From contig DYMR01000052.1 of assembly GCA_020721485.1 (NCBI GenBank), positions 1-6,141 on the forward strand: a stretch of 6,141 bases of DNA, in the 5' to 3' direction. This document shows positions 1-5,747 of the stretch, in pieces. The notes beneath the pieces were generated by a model. It was not told the origin of the DNA and made no database searches. It saw only the letters and a list, made by a program, of their open reading frames with translations. The stretch is from Halothiobacillus neapolitanus. GTDB taxonomy: Bacteria > Pseudomonadota > Gammaproteobacteria > Halothiobacillales > Halothiobacillaceae. The number at the start of each line of letters is the position of its first letter. The stretch's first letter is position 1. The position numbers were made by a program, and so were the translations under genes.

Positions 1-15
1 GCTTGATCTTCGCCC

Positions 16-42
16 ATCGTTACGGGCGTGTACCGGAACGAT
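16..42. repeat. Imperfect inverted repeat (hairpin) upstream of the cytochrome gene
   Basis: ATCGTT at 16-21 pairs with AACGAT at 37-42. After one A/G mismatch, CGG at 23-25 pairs with CCG at 33-35, leaving a 7-base loop. No T-run follows directly (the next bases are GGGGTTGG), so it does not look like a standard intrinsic terminator. A TGA at 4-6 could end an upstream gene, in which case this would be a post-gene hairpin. It could equally be an operator or an mRNA leader structure for the cytochrome gene. The pairing is seen directly; the function is unknown. Confidence 0.4.
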
Positions 43-86
43 GGGGTTGGAAAAACGACAGGGAGGTCTTTTTTCAACATCCTGTT

Positions 87-91
87 AGGAG
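87..91 (+). promoter_or_regulatory. Ribosome binding site of the cytochrome c gene
   Basis: AGGAG lies 5 bases before the ATG at 97. It supports that start over the in-frame GTG at 28, which would add 23 residues in front of the signal peptide. Confidence 0.75.
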
Positions 92-96
92 TCCGT

Positions 97-414
97 ATGA
101 ATACCAATCGAATTGTACGCTGGGTTTTTGGTATGGGTTTGAGCTTGGGCTTGGCGGGGGGCATTTCCTTGGCCAGCGCCTCGCCGCACGACCCGAATTT
201 CGGCCAGCAATTGCATGCCGAACACTGCGCCGGCTGCCATAAAGCGCCGCACAATGCCGCGTTTTACGAATCCCGCCGAGGGCAAAAAATCCAATCGCTC
301 GCCAGTTTACACACCATGGTCGGCTCCTGCGCCAACCACTTCAATATCGGCTGGTTTGAAGAAGAAACCGATGCCGTGACGCAGTATTTGAACACGCAAT
401 ACTATCGGTTCTGA
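97..414 (+). CDS. Small exported c-type cytochrome (monohaem)
   Basis: This 105-residue protein is predicted to be exported and to carry one covalently bound haem, so it probably transfers electrons in the periplasm. Residues 1-28 look like a Sec signal peptide: Arg5 and Arg8, a hydrophobic stretch at about 9-26, and an ASA cleavage motif at 26-28. The haem site CAGCH is at 44-48, with His48 as the proximal ligand. The distal ligand is not certain: Met74 is the usual kind, but His72 and His81 are close by. The C-terminal half has an extra Cys78 and the segments GWFEEE (85-90) and QYLNTQYYRF (96-105). This layout matches small cytochromes I recall from proteobacteria that are annotated only as cytochrome c, so no symbol is given. 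It stands alone, with 91 bases separating it from lemA. The redox partner cannot be inferred from the neighbours. The c-type assignment is firm; the physiological role is unknown. Confidence 0.85.
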   Translation: MNTNRIVRWVFGMGLSLGLAGGISLASASPHDPNFGQQLHAEHCAGCHKAPHNAAFYESRRGQKIQSLASLHTMVGSCANHFNIGWFEEETDAVTQYLNTQYYRF

Positions 415-421
415 TCCGTGC

Positions 422-437
422 GCCGCCGCTCGGCGGC
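422..437. repeat. Perfect GC-only hairpin after the cytochrome stop codon
   Basis: GCCGCC at 422-427 pairs with GGCGGC at 432-437 around a GCTC loop, and a seventh C-G pair is possible if the loop shrinks to two bases. It begins 7 bases after the TGA at 412-414. No T-run follows, so it may act as an mRNA 3'-end stabiliser or a weak or Rho-assisted terminator rather than a canonical intrinsic terminator. The structure is seen; the role is inferred. Confidence 0.4.
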
Positions 438-439
438 TG

Positions 440-454
440 TGGCAGAATGGTTCC
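440..454 (+). promoter_or_regulatory. Weak sigma-54-like promoter motif before lemA
   Basis: TGGCA at 440-444 and TTCC at 451-454 match the -24/-12 pattern TGGCAC-N5-TTGC in spacing and at most positions. The usually invariant G of the -12 GC pair is a C here, which is a serious defect. If used, transcription would start near 466, about 40 bases before the lemA ATG. I found no good sigma-70 boxes in this spacer either. Treat this as a candidate only. Confidence 0.15.
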
Positions 455-465
455 GGGATGGGTAT

Positions 466-488
466 CGCATCGGCGGCGGGTCGATGCG
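466..488. repeat. Inverted repeat in the lemA leader
   Basis: CGCATCG at 466-472 and CGATGCG at 482-488 form a perfect 7-bp inverted repeat with a 9-base loop. It ends 5 bases before the lemA Shine-Dalgarno sequence at 494-499. In mRNA it would form a hairpin just 5' of the ribosome site, and as DNA it could be an operator. The loop contains GGCGGC (472-477), which could pair with the left arm of the 422-437 hairpin, so the two structures may be alternatives. Confidence 0.35.
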
Positions 489-493
489 CAAAA

Positions 494-499
494 AAGGAG
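494..499 (+). promoter_or_regulatory. Ribosome binding site of lemA
   Basis: AAGGAG lies 6 bases before the ATG at 506. It decides that start over an upstream in-frame ATG at 458, which would put 16 polar residues in front of the membrane anchor. Confidence 0.8.
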
Positions 500-505
500 C
501 CAAAC

Positions 506-1081
506 ATGGGTGTCACGCTGTCGGTATTGTTGTTTATTTTCGGGTTGATCGTGGTGTGGGGCATCATCCTGTACAACGGGTTGGTGGTGCTCAAACACAA
601 TGTATCGCAGGCGTGGTCGAACATTGATGTGCTGCTCAAGCAGCGCCACGATGAGCTGCCCAAGCTGGTCGAAACCGCGCGGCAATACATGCAGTACGAG
701 CAAACCACGCTCGAAAAGGTCATGCGGGCGCGGGCGGCGGTTCACGGCGCGCAAGAGCGGGGCGATCTGGATGCGCTGGGGCTGGCAGAAGGCCAACTGC
801 GCGCCGGGCTTTCCGGCTTTTATGCCGTGGCGGAGGCCTACCCTGAGCTCAAAGCCAACACCAGTTTTCAGCATTTGCAGCAACGGATTTCCAGTTTGGA
901 AAACATGATTGCCGACCGGCGTGAGTTTTATAACGCCTCGGTTAACATCAACAATGTCCGCATTGAGCAATTCCCGGATGTACTGGTGGCGCAGTTATTC
1001 CGCTTCCGTCCGTTCAAATTGCTCACCTTCCGCGAGGAAGAGCTGGCGGATGTCAGCATCAAAACCCTGTTTCAATCCTAA
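506..1081 (+). CDS. lemA: LemA family membrane-anchored helical protein
   Basis: This is a 191-residue LemA family protein, about the usual length. A single N-terminal membrane helix (about 3-23) is followed by a long alpha-helical domain. Family landmarks in order are YN (23-24), AWSNIDVLLKQR (36-47), ELPKLVE (50-56), AVAEAYPELKA (107-117), YNASVNINN (142-150) and FP (156-157). There is no basic residue before the helix, and Lys30 and His31 follow it, so the positive-inside rule places the C-terminal domain in the cytoplasm. The biochemical role of the LemA family is not established. The name comes from an antigen-presentation study, and it should not be confused with the Pseudomonas sensor kinase once called LemA (GacS). 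The gene begins a close run with the GIDE-domain gene, whose ATG is 21 bases after this stop. LemA genes often sit beside TPM-domain (YgcG-like) genes; here the partner is a GIDE protein instead. Family assignment is confident; function is unknown. Confidence 0.93.
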   Translation: MGVTLSVLLFIFGLIVVWGIILYNGLVVLKHNVSQAWSNIDVLLKQRHDELPKLVETARQYMQYEQTTLEKVMRARAAVHGAQERGDLDALGLAEGQLRAGLSGFYAVAEAYPELKANTSFQHLQQRISSLENMIADRREFYNASVNINNVRIEQFPDVLVAQLFRFRPFKLLTFREEELADVSIKTLFQS

Positions 1082-1102
1082 GCCGCCGCCCGCTCGCCCA
1101 TC

Positions 1103-2023
1103 ATGGCTGCCTATCGGGAGTGGCTGAACGAGCTCGCCGCGCACGATTACCACATCTTTTTGGCGGTGCTGGCCGTGCTGTTGGTGGGGGTGTTGGTCGG
1201 CGGGATTTTCTGGCTGCGCCGTGCGTACTGGATTTTGAACACGCCGACGGCGCGGATTTCCTCTGCGCCGCAGGGGTATGTCGAGCTGGAAGCCGAGGCG
1301 CAGCGCGATGCGGATTTGCCCTTGGCCTCGCCGCTGACGGCGGCGCCCTGCGTGTGGTTCGAAGTGCAGGTGCATGAGCGGGAAGCGGAATCGAAAAAGG
1401 GCTGGCAACGCATTTATCACGACACCAGCGATGCGCTGATTACGGTGCGGGATGCCAGCGGCGAGTGCTATCTCGACCCCGATCACGCCACGGTGATTAC
1501 CCAGAACACCCGCGTTTGGTATGGCGATTCGGAGCGGCCGGTGGTGCACGGTGCGGCGCTGAACAATCGCCTGTGGGGGCGGTATCGCTACACCGAGCGT
1601 TTGTTGGCGCCGGGCGAAGCCATTTACGCGATCGGCTGGTTTCGCACCGTGGAACATGATCCGTTCGTCGCCGCGCAGGATGCGGTGCGCGATTTGCTGG
1701 CCGAGTGGAAGCAGAATCCCGACAAAATGCGCAGCTTCGACACCAACCGAGATGGGCAGATCAGCGCCGAAGAATGGGATGTCGCGCGGCGCGCGGCGGC
1801 GGCGCAAGTCGCCCAAGATCAGCAAGCCGCCCGCCCACCGGCGCAAACTCATGTGATGGGGTATCGCGCGGGCATTCGTCGCCCGTACATTATTTCGGCG
1901 CTGGATCAAACCACCCTCGCCCGCCGTTTCAAACGCTGGGGCAGCGGGCTGTTTGCCGCCAGCTTATTGATTTTCTTCCTTTTGATTACTGCCTACTATC
2001 TGCGCACGGTTCCTTCCGTGTAA
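1103..2023 (+). CDS. GIDE-domain membrane protein with an EF-hand loop (often auto-named E3 ubiquitin ligase family)
   Basis: This 306-residue protein has membrane helices at about 16-38 and 281-300 that bracket a soluble region. Residues about 45-200 resemble the GIDE domain of the human mitochondrial ligase MUL1 (conserved-looking parts include APCVWFEVQV at 81-90, then WQRIYH, and PGEAIYAIGWF at 170-180). There is no RING domain and the protein ends just after the second helix, so ubiquitin ligase activity is not supported. At 213-224 lies a full EF-hand loop, with Asp213, Asn215, Asp217, Gly218, Ile220, Ser221 and Glu224 in the canonical positions. Helix-forming sequence lies on both sides, followed by an Ala/Gln-rich stretch (about 228-247). 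Basic residues sit just inside both helices (Arg39-Arg40; Arg274, Arg275, Lys277, Arg278), which favours a cytoplasmic central domain. The start is fixed: the lemA stop lies upstream in the same frame and no other start codon lies between. No Shine-Dalgarno is visible, so translation may be coupled to lemA. The family call is probable; the function is unknown. Confidence 0.8.
   Translation: MAAYREWLNELAAHDYHIFLAVLAVLLVGVLVGGIFWLRRAYWILNTPTARISSAPQGYVELEAEAQRDADLPLASPLTAAPCVWFEVQVHEREAESKKGWQRIYHDTSDALITVRDASGECYLDPDHATVITQNTRVWYGDSERPVVHGAALNNRLWGRYRYTERLLAPGEAIYAIGWFRTVEHDPFVAAQDAVRDLLAEWKQNPDKMRSFDTNRDGQISAEEWDVARRAAAAQVAQDQQAARPPAQTHVMGYRAGIRRPYIISALDQTTLARRFKRWGSGLFAASLLIFFLLITAYYLRTVPSV
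1739..1774 (+). other. EF-hand calcium-binding loop encoded within the GIDE-domain gene
   Basis: These bases encode the twelve residues DTNRDGQISAEE (213-224 of the protein). Asp, Asn, Asp, Ser and Glu occupy loop positions 1, 3, 5, 9 and 12, Gly is at 6 and Ile at 8. This is a complete match to the canonical EF-hand loop, with Phe directly before and Trp directly after. Only one such loop is present, whereas EF-hands normally work in pairs, so calcium binding may need dimerisation or may be weak. Confidence 0.8.
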
Positions 2024-2035
2024 GCCGGTTGGGCT

Positions 2036-2039
2036 GGAG
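2036..2039 (+). promoter_or_regulatory. Ribosome binding site supporting the GTG start of the AP endonuclease gene
   Basis: GGAG lies 8 bases before the GTG at 2048. No ATG, GTG or TTG follows in frame before the conserved SWNVNSL motif, so this GTG is the only plausible start downstream of the preceding gene's stop. Confidence 0.6.
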
Positions 2040-2047
2040 CGCACCGC

Positions 2048-2872
2048 GTGACCGACACCCCTTCCCCCGCCGCCGCCCACGCGCCGTTTTCGATCGCTTC
2101 GTGGAATGTCAATTCACTGAATGTGCGCTTGCCGCAGGTCTGCGATTGGCTGGCCACCGAACGCCCGAGCGTGGTGGGCTTGCAGGAACTCAAGCAGGTC
2201 AACGAGGCGGTCAATCTCGACGCGCTGGCGGCGGCGGGCTACCGTGCGTTGCTCAATGGCCAAAAAACCTACAACGGCGTCGCCCTGCTGTATCGGCAGG
2301 ATCTGCCGGAGCCGACCGATGTGTGCGTGGATATTCCGCAGTTTGACGACCCGCAGCGGCGGGTGATCGCGGCCAGCTTTGGCGGGCTGCGCGTCATCAA
2401 TGCCTATGTGGTGAACGGCGAGGCGCTCGATTCCGATAAGTTCGCGTACAAGCTGCGTTGGTTGGCGGCGTTCGTTGATTGGTTGCGCGCCGAACGCGCC
2501 GCGCATGAGCATCTTGTGCTCACCGGCGATTTTAATATCGCCCCGACCGATGCCGATGTGTACGACCCCGCCGCATGGCAGAACAGCGTGCTGTGTTCCC
2601 CGGCGGAACGGCAAGCCTTCAACGACCTGCTGGCGTTGGGGCTGGTCGATACCTTGGGGCGCACGGCGCCGCCGGGCAGTTTTACTTGGTGGGATTACCG
2701 CGCGGCGGGATTTCGGCGGAATTTGGGGCTGCGGATCGACCACATTTTGGTGAGCGACGCGCTGGCGGCGCAAGCCTGGACCTGCCGGGTGGATAAAACC
2801 CCGCGCGGCTGGGAGCGGCCATCCGATCACGCGCCGGTTATTTGGCAGGGGATGGCACCGGTTCCGGGGTAA
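2048..2872 (+). CDS. xthA: Exonuclease III family AP endonuclease (NApe-like)
   Basis: This 274-residue enzyme belongs to the exonuclease III/APE1 endonuclease-exonuclease-phosphatase superfamily. It is expected to cut DNA at abasic sites and clean blocked 3' ends in base excision repair, using Mg2+ in the cytoplasm. The residues matching the E. coli ExoIII active site are all present: Asn20 (in WNVNSL), Glu47 (QELK), Tyr120 (NAY), Asp161 and Asn163 (GDFNIAP), Asp231 (LRIDHIL), Asp260 and His261 (SDHAP). WNVNSLNVRLPQV, GQKTYNGVA, DDPQRRVIAA and NGEALDS match my recollection of the Neisseria AP endonuclease NApe better than E. coli XthA. Primary AP endonuclease activity is therefore the better guess. 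A Pro/Ala-rich extension of about 12 residues precedes the catalytic core. The gene lies 24 bases after the GIDE gene, probably in the same transcript. Its last 35 bases overlap the end of glnE on the other strand, just beyond the catalytic His. The family is certain; the symbol follows common annotation practice. Confidence 0.95.
   Translation: MTDTPSPAAAHAPFSIASWNVNSLNVRLPQVCDWLATERPSVVGLQELKQVNEAVNLDALAAAGYRALLNGQKTYNGVALLYRQDLPEPTDVCVDIPQFDDPQRRVIAASFGGLRVINAYVVNGEALDSDKFAYKLRWLAAFVDWLRAERAAHEHLVLTGDFNIAPTDADVYDPAAWQNSVLCSPAERQAFNDLLALGLVDTLGRTAPPGSFTWWDYRAAGFRRNLGLRIDHILVSDALAAQAWTCRVDKTPRGWERPSDHAPVIWQGMAPVPG
2838..2872. other. 35-base convergent overlap of xthA and glnE
   Basis: The glnE stop (TAA on the minus strand, 2838-2840) lies inside xthA, and the xthA stop (2870-2872) lies inside glnE. 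The shared bases encode the last residues of both proteins: the tail after SDHAP in the endonuclease and the Pro-rich tail of GlnE. I see no intrinsic terminator for either gene nearby, so transcripts from the two strands probably overlap further. Confidence 0.9.
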
Positions 2873-5729
2873 GGGGCGGGCTCGGCTCGATGGCAAAAAC
2901 CTGCGCCCAGGCCGCCTGCACGGTGGCGCGCTCTTGGGCGAAATCCGCCGGATCGACCGCCAGGCTGGCTTGATCGAGCGTGAGGTGGTGGCTGGCATCG
3001 CGCAGTTGCTGGTAGGCCGTGATGAGCGCTTCGGCAAACTCGGCGGCAATTACGCCGGCAGTCGCCAGCGCGCGCAGTTGGCGGATGTTGTCGGTGTGTT
3101 CGATCACTTCCGGGTGTTCCGGCGCGTGTCGCAGCAGCAAATACTGCACGATGAATTCAATGTCGGTAATGCCGCCCAACCCGCGCTTCAAATGGAAGCG
3201 ACCTCGGGCGCTGTCTTTGTCCAGTTCCTCGCGCATTTTTTGGCGCATGGAGAGCACGCCGTCGCGCAGGGTGTCCGGATCGCGCGGTTGGCAGAGCGCG
3301 GCTTGTCGAATCGCCGCAAAACGGGCGCTGAGTTCGGGGCTGCCGCAAATCACCCGCGCGCGGCACAGCGCCTGGGTTTCCCACAGCCAGGCGTTGTGCG
3401 CTTGATAGTGCGCAAAGCCTTCGATGTTGCTGGCCAGCAAGCCGCCCGCGCCATCGGGGCGTAAGCGGGTATCGACTTCATACAGCACGCCGGCGGGGGT
3501 GCGGGCGCTCAAGGCGTGAATGATTTTTTGCGTGAGTCGGGCGAAAAACACGGCGTTATCCAGCGGTTTTTCGCCGGTGGTTTGCCCCTCGGCATCATCG
3601 GCATCGTGCAGGAACACCACATCCAGATCCGAGCCGTAGCCCAATTCAATGCCGCCCAATTTGCCGTAGCCGATGATCGCCAGCGACGGGGTGCGACAAT
3701 CCGCGCCCTGCCCGCACACCGGATCGCCGTGCCGCGCGCGCAGGGGGCGTAGGGCGAAGGCCATCACGGCGTCGAGCACTACTTCGGCCAGCCAGGTGAG
3801 CTGGTCGGACACGCGCATCACCGGCAGCACGCCCATGACATCCGCCGCTGCCACGCGCAGAGTGGCCATTTGCCGGAAGCGGCGCAGTTCGTCGAATTGG
3901 CGTTCTTCATCGCCCGCAAACCGCGCCAGCATGCTGGCGAGCTCTTGTTGCAGCGCTTCTTTCGGCGGCGGGCGATACAGCGCGTCGGCATCAATCAGTT
4001 CATCGAGCAAAATCGGCTGCTGGCGCAGCAAACTGGCGATCCACGGGCTGGCGGCGCACAGCGCGACCAAGTGCGCAAGCGCCTGCGGTTGCTCGATCAG
4101 CAGCGCCAAATACACCGAGCGACTGAGCACGGCGTCGATCAGGGCGAGCACGGCGTCGAGGGTTTCGGTTTGGTGCGGGTGCTGGGCAATTTCCCGCAGC
4201 GCTTGCGGCATGACGCTGTTCAGGCGGCTGTGCACGGTGGCGCTGAGGGCGAGGCTGAGGGATTTGCGCCAGTCGTGCAGTTGACGGGCGGTGGCCGCCG
4301 GGTCGCCCAATCCGGCGGCACGCAGGGCGTCGAGATCGGGGTCGTCGTCGGTTTGATTCCACAACAACACGAACGGGTCGGATTCCGCCGGCGCGGTGCG
4401 CCCGGTGTTCAGCACGGCGCCAAAATGCCGATGAACCCGCTGACGATGCGCGTCCAGCGCGGTCAAAAAGCTCGGCCAATCGGCATAATTCATCGCGAGG
4501 GCGAGGCGGGCTTGATCGTCCGTATCGGTCGGTAGGGTTTGCGTTTGCCGGTCGTGCTGCATTTGCAGACGGTTTTCGGCGCGCCGCAAAAAATCGTACC
4601 CGGCCAGCAAATCCGCCACCACGGCCTCGGGCAGTTCGCCCATGTCGGCGAGCGTATGCAGCGTGTCCAGAATGCGCCGGCTTTGCAGCGCCGGTTCGCG
4701 TCCGCCGCGCAATAGCTGAAACAATTGGCCGATGAATTCGATTTCCCGAATACCGCCGGGCCCGAGTTTGATGTTCTCCGCGAGGTTTTTGTGCTGCATC
4801 TCCCGCTCGATGGCCTGCTTCATCTCGCGCAGTTGCGCGAACGCGCCAAAATCGAGGTATTTGCGGTACACAAACGGTTTGAGCAGGGTGAGCAGGCGCG
4901 CGCCGGCGTCAAAATCCCCCGCAATCACCCGCGCTTTGATGAGGGCGTACCGTTCCCACTCCCGCCCGATGGTGGTGTAGTACACCTCGGCGGCATCGAA
5001 CGGCAAGGCGAGCGCGCCTTCATCGCCATGCGGGCGCAAGCGCATGTCCACGCGGAACACGAAGCCTTCGGCGGTGACTTCATCCAAACTGCGAATCAGC
5101 CGCCGCCCGAGTTTGGTGAAAAATTCACTGTGACTGATCGGGCGCGCGCCGTCGGTTTCGCCCTCTTCTTCGAACAGAAAAATCAGGTCAATGTCGGAGG
5201 AATAATTCAGCTCCTGCCCGCCCAGCTTGCCCATGCCGAGCACCACCAGCCCCATCGGCTGACCCGCCGCAGTGCGCGGGCTGCCGTGTCGCGCACTCAA
5301 GCCGCGTTCGTGGAAATCCAGCGCCTGCTGCACGGCTTGATCCGCCAGTTCGGATAAATCGTTCAGCGTTTCCGTGGTGTCGGACAGCCCGCAGACATCG
5401 CGCCAGCCAATGCGGATCATCTCCTGCTGGCGCAACTGGCGCAGGCGGGCATCAAACGCCTCGTCCGCCAGACCGTCCAGCGCCGCCTGAAAGCGCGCCG
5501 CCAGCGCACCGGGCGCGTTGCGCGCCGTCAACAGGGGCAGCAAGCGCGGCCAGATCGCCGGTGTGCGGGTCAGAATGTGGCGAATAAACGGGCTGCTGCG
5601 AACGACGCGAATCAGTTGCGCCTGCTGCTCCGCCGTTGCGCCCGCCTGGGCGGCGGCGGACAGGAGTTCGGGCGAGGGTTCAGACAGTAGCGCCGGCGGA
5701 AGGCGTGGTGGGCATTCTGGCGCGGTCAT
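2838..5729 (-). CDS. glnE: Bifunctional glutamine synthetase adenylyltransferase / adenylyl-removing enzyme
   Basis: This 963-residue GlnE (E. coli: about 946) adenylylates glutamine synthetase to inactivate it when nitrogen is plentiful and removes the AMP by phosphorolysis when nitrogen is scarce. It responds to PII and glutamine and acts in the cytoplasm. Two nucleotidyltransferase domains are visible as an internal duplication. The N-terminal adenylyl-removing half has GMGKLGG (165-171), SSDIDLIF with Asp179 and Asp181 (177-184), DMRLRPHG (228-235) and GPGGIREIEF (323-332). The C-terminal adenylyltransferase half has GYGKLGG (687-693), GSDLDVVF with Asp701 and Asp703 (699-706), DTRLRPDG (753-760) and GLGGITDIEF (850-859). 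Both active sites look intact. The C-terminus ends in a Pro-rich tail (about 950-963) encoded in the overlap with xthA. The ATG is fixed: the upstream gene's TGA is in the same frame 18 bases before it, with no other start between. No Shine-Dalgarno is evident, suggesting coupling to the upstream gene. Neither glnA nor glnB/glnK is in the window. Confidence 0.97.
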   Translation of the reverse strand: MTAPECPPRLPPALLSEPSPELLSAAAQAGATAEQQAQLIRVVRSSPFIRHILTRTPAIWPRLLPLLTARNAPGALAARFQAALDGLADEAFDARLRQLRQQEMIRIGWRDVCGLSDTTETLNDLSELADQAVQQALDFHERGLSARHGSPRTAAGQPMGLVVLGMGKLGGQELNYSSDIDLIFLFEEEGETDGARPISHSEFFTKLGRRLIRSLDEVTAEGFVFRVDMRLRPHGDEGALALPFDAAEVYYTTIGREWERYALIKARVIAGDFDAGARLLTLLKPFVYRKYLDFGAFAQLREMKQAIEREMQHKNLAENIKLGPGGIREIEFIGQLFQLLRGGREPALQSRRILDTLHTLADMGELPEAVVADLLAGYDFLRRAENRLQMQHDRQTQTLPTDTDDQARLALAMNYADWPSFLTALDAHRQRVHRHFGAVLNTGRTAPAESDPFVLLWNQTDDDPDLDALRAAGLGDPAATARQLHDWRKSLSLALSATVHSRLNSVMPQALREIAQHPHQTETLDAVLALIDAVLSRSVYLALLIEQPQALAHLVALCAASPWIASLLRQQPILLDELIDADALYRPPPKEALQQELASMLARFAGDEERQFDELRRFRQMATLRVAAADVMGVLPVMRVSDQLTWLAEVVLDAVMAFALRPLRARHGDPVCGQGADCRTPSLAIIGYGKLGGIELGYGSDLDVVFLHDADDAEGQTTGEKPLDNAVFFARLTQKIIHALSARTPAGVLYEVDTRLRPDGAGGLLASNIEGFAHYQAHNAWLWETQALCRARVICGSPELSARFAAIRQAALCQPRDPDTLRDGVLSMRQKMREELDKDSARGRFHLKRGLGGITDIEFIVQYLLLRHAPEHPEVIEHTDNIRQLRALATAGVIAAEFAEALITAYQQLRDASHHLTLDQASLAVDPADFAQERATVQAAWAQVFAIEPSPPLTPEPVPSPAK

Positions 5730-5747
5730 GCGTGCTGGGAGCTGGTG

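Noticed and set aside
69..74. Run of six T after the 16-42 hairpin, as a possible intrinsic terminator
   Set aside because: The T-run is 26 bases from the hairpin and no stable stem directly precedes it.
47..75. Possible sigma-70 promoter (TTGGAA at 47-52) for the cytochrome gene
   Set aside because: The hexamer at the matching -10 position (70-75) is TTTTTC, which is not a credible -10 box.
3..242. 79-codon plus-strand open frame overlapping the cytochrome gene
   Set aside because: It overlaps the cytochrome in another frame, has no ribosome site and no recognisable protein features.
341..970. 209-codon open frame on the minus strand opposite lemA
   Set aside because: It lies antisense to the well-supported lemA, spans the cytochrome-lemA spacer, has low-complexity His/Arg/Pro composition and no ribosome site or family motif.
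995..1909. 304-codon minus-strand open frame opposite the GIDE gene
   Set aside because: Its Arg/His/Gly/Gln-rich product is typical of antisense frames in GC-rich genes, and the sense frame has membrane helices and an EF-hand.
2114..3049. 311-codon minus-strand open frame across xthA and the end of glnE
   Set aside because: It runs opposite a complete xthA with all active-site residues and then over the glnE end in another frame; no recognisable domain.
3870..4535. 221-codon plus-strand open frame opposite glnE
   Set aside because: It is antisense to the central linker region of an intact 963-residue GlnE and shows Arg/Gln/Gly-rich shadow composition.
4725..5357. 210-codon plus-strand open frame opposite the GlnE N-terminal domain
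   Set aside because: It covers conserved GlnE motifs on the other strand; its length is explained by codon bias against stops on the opposite strand.
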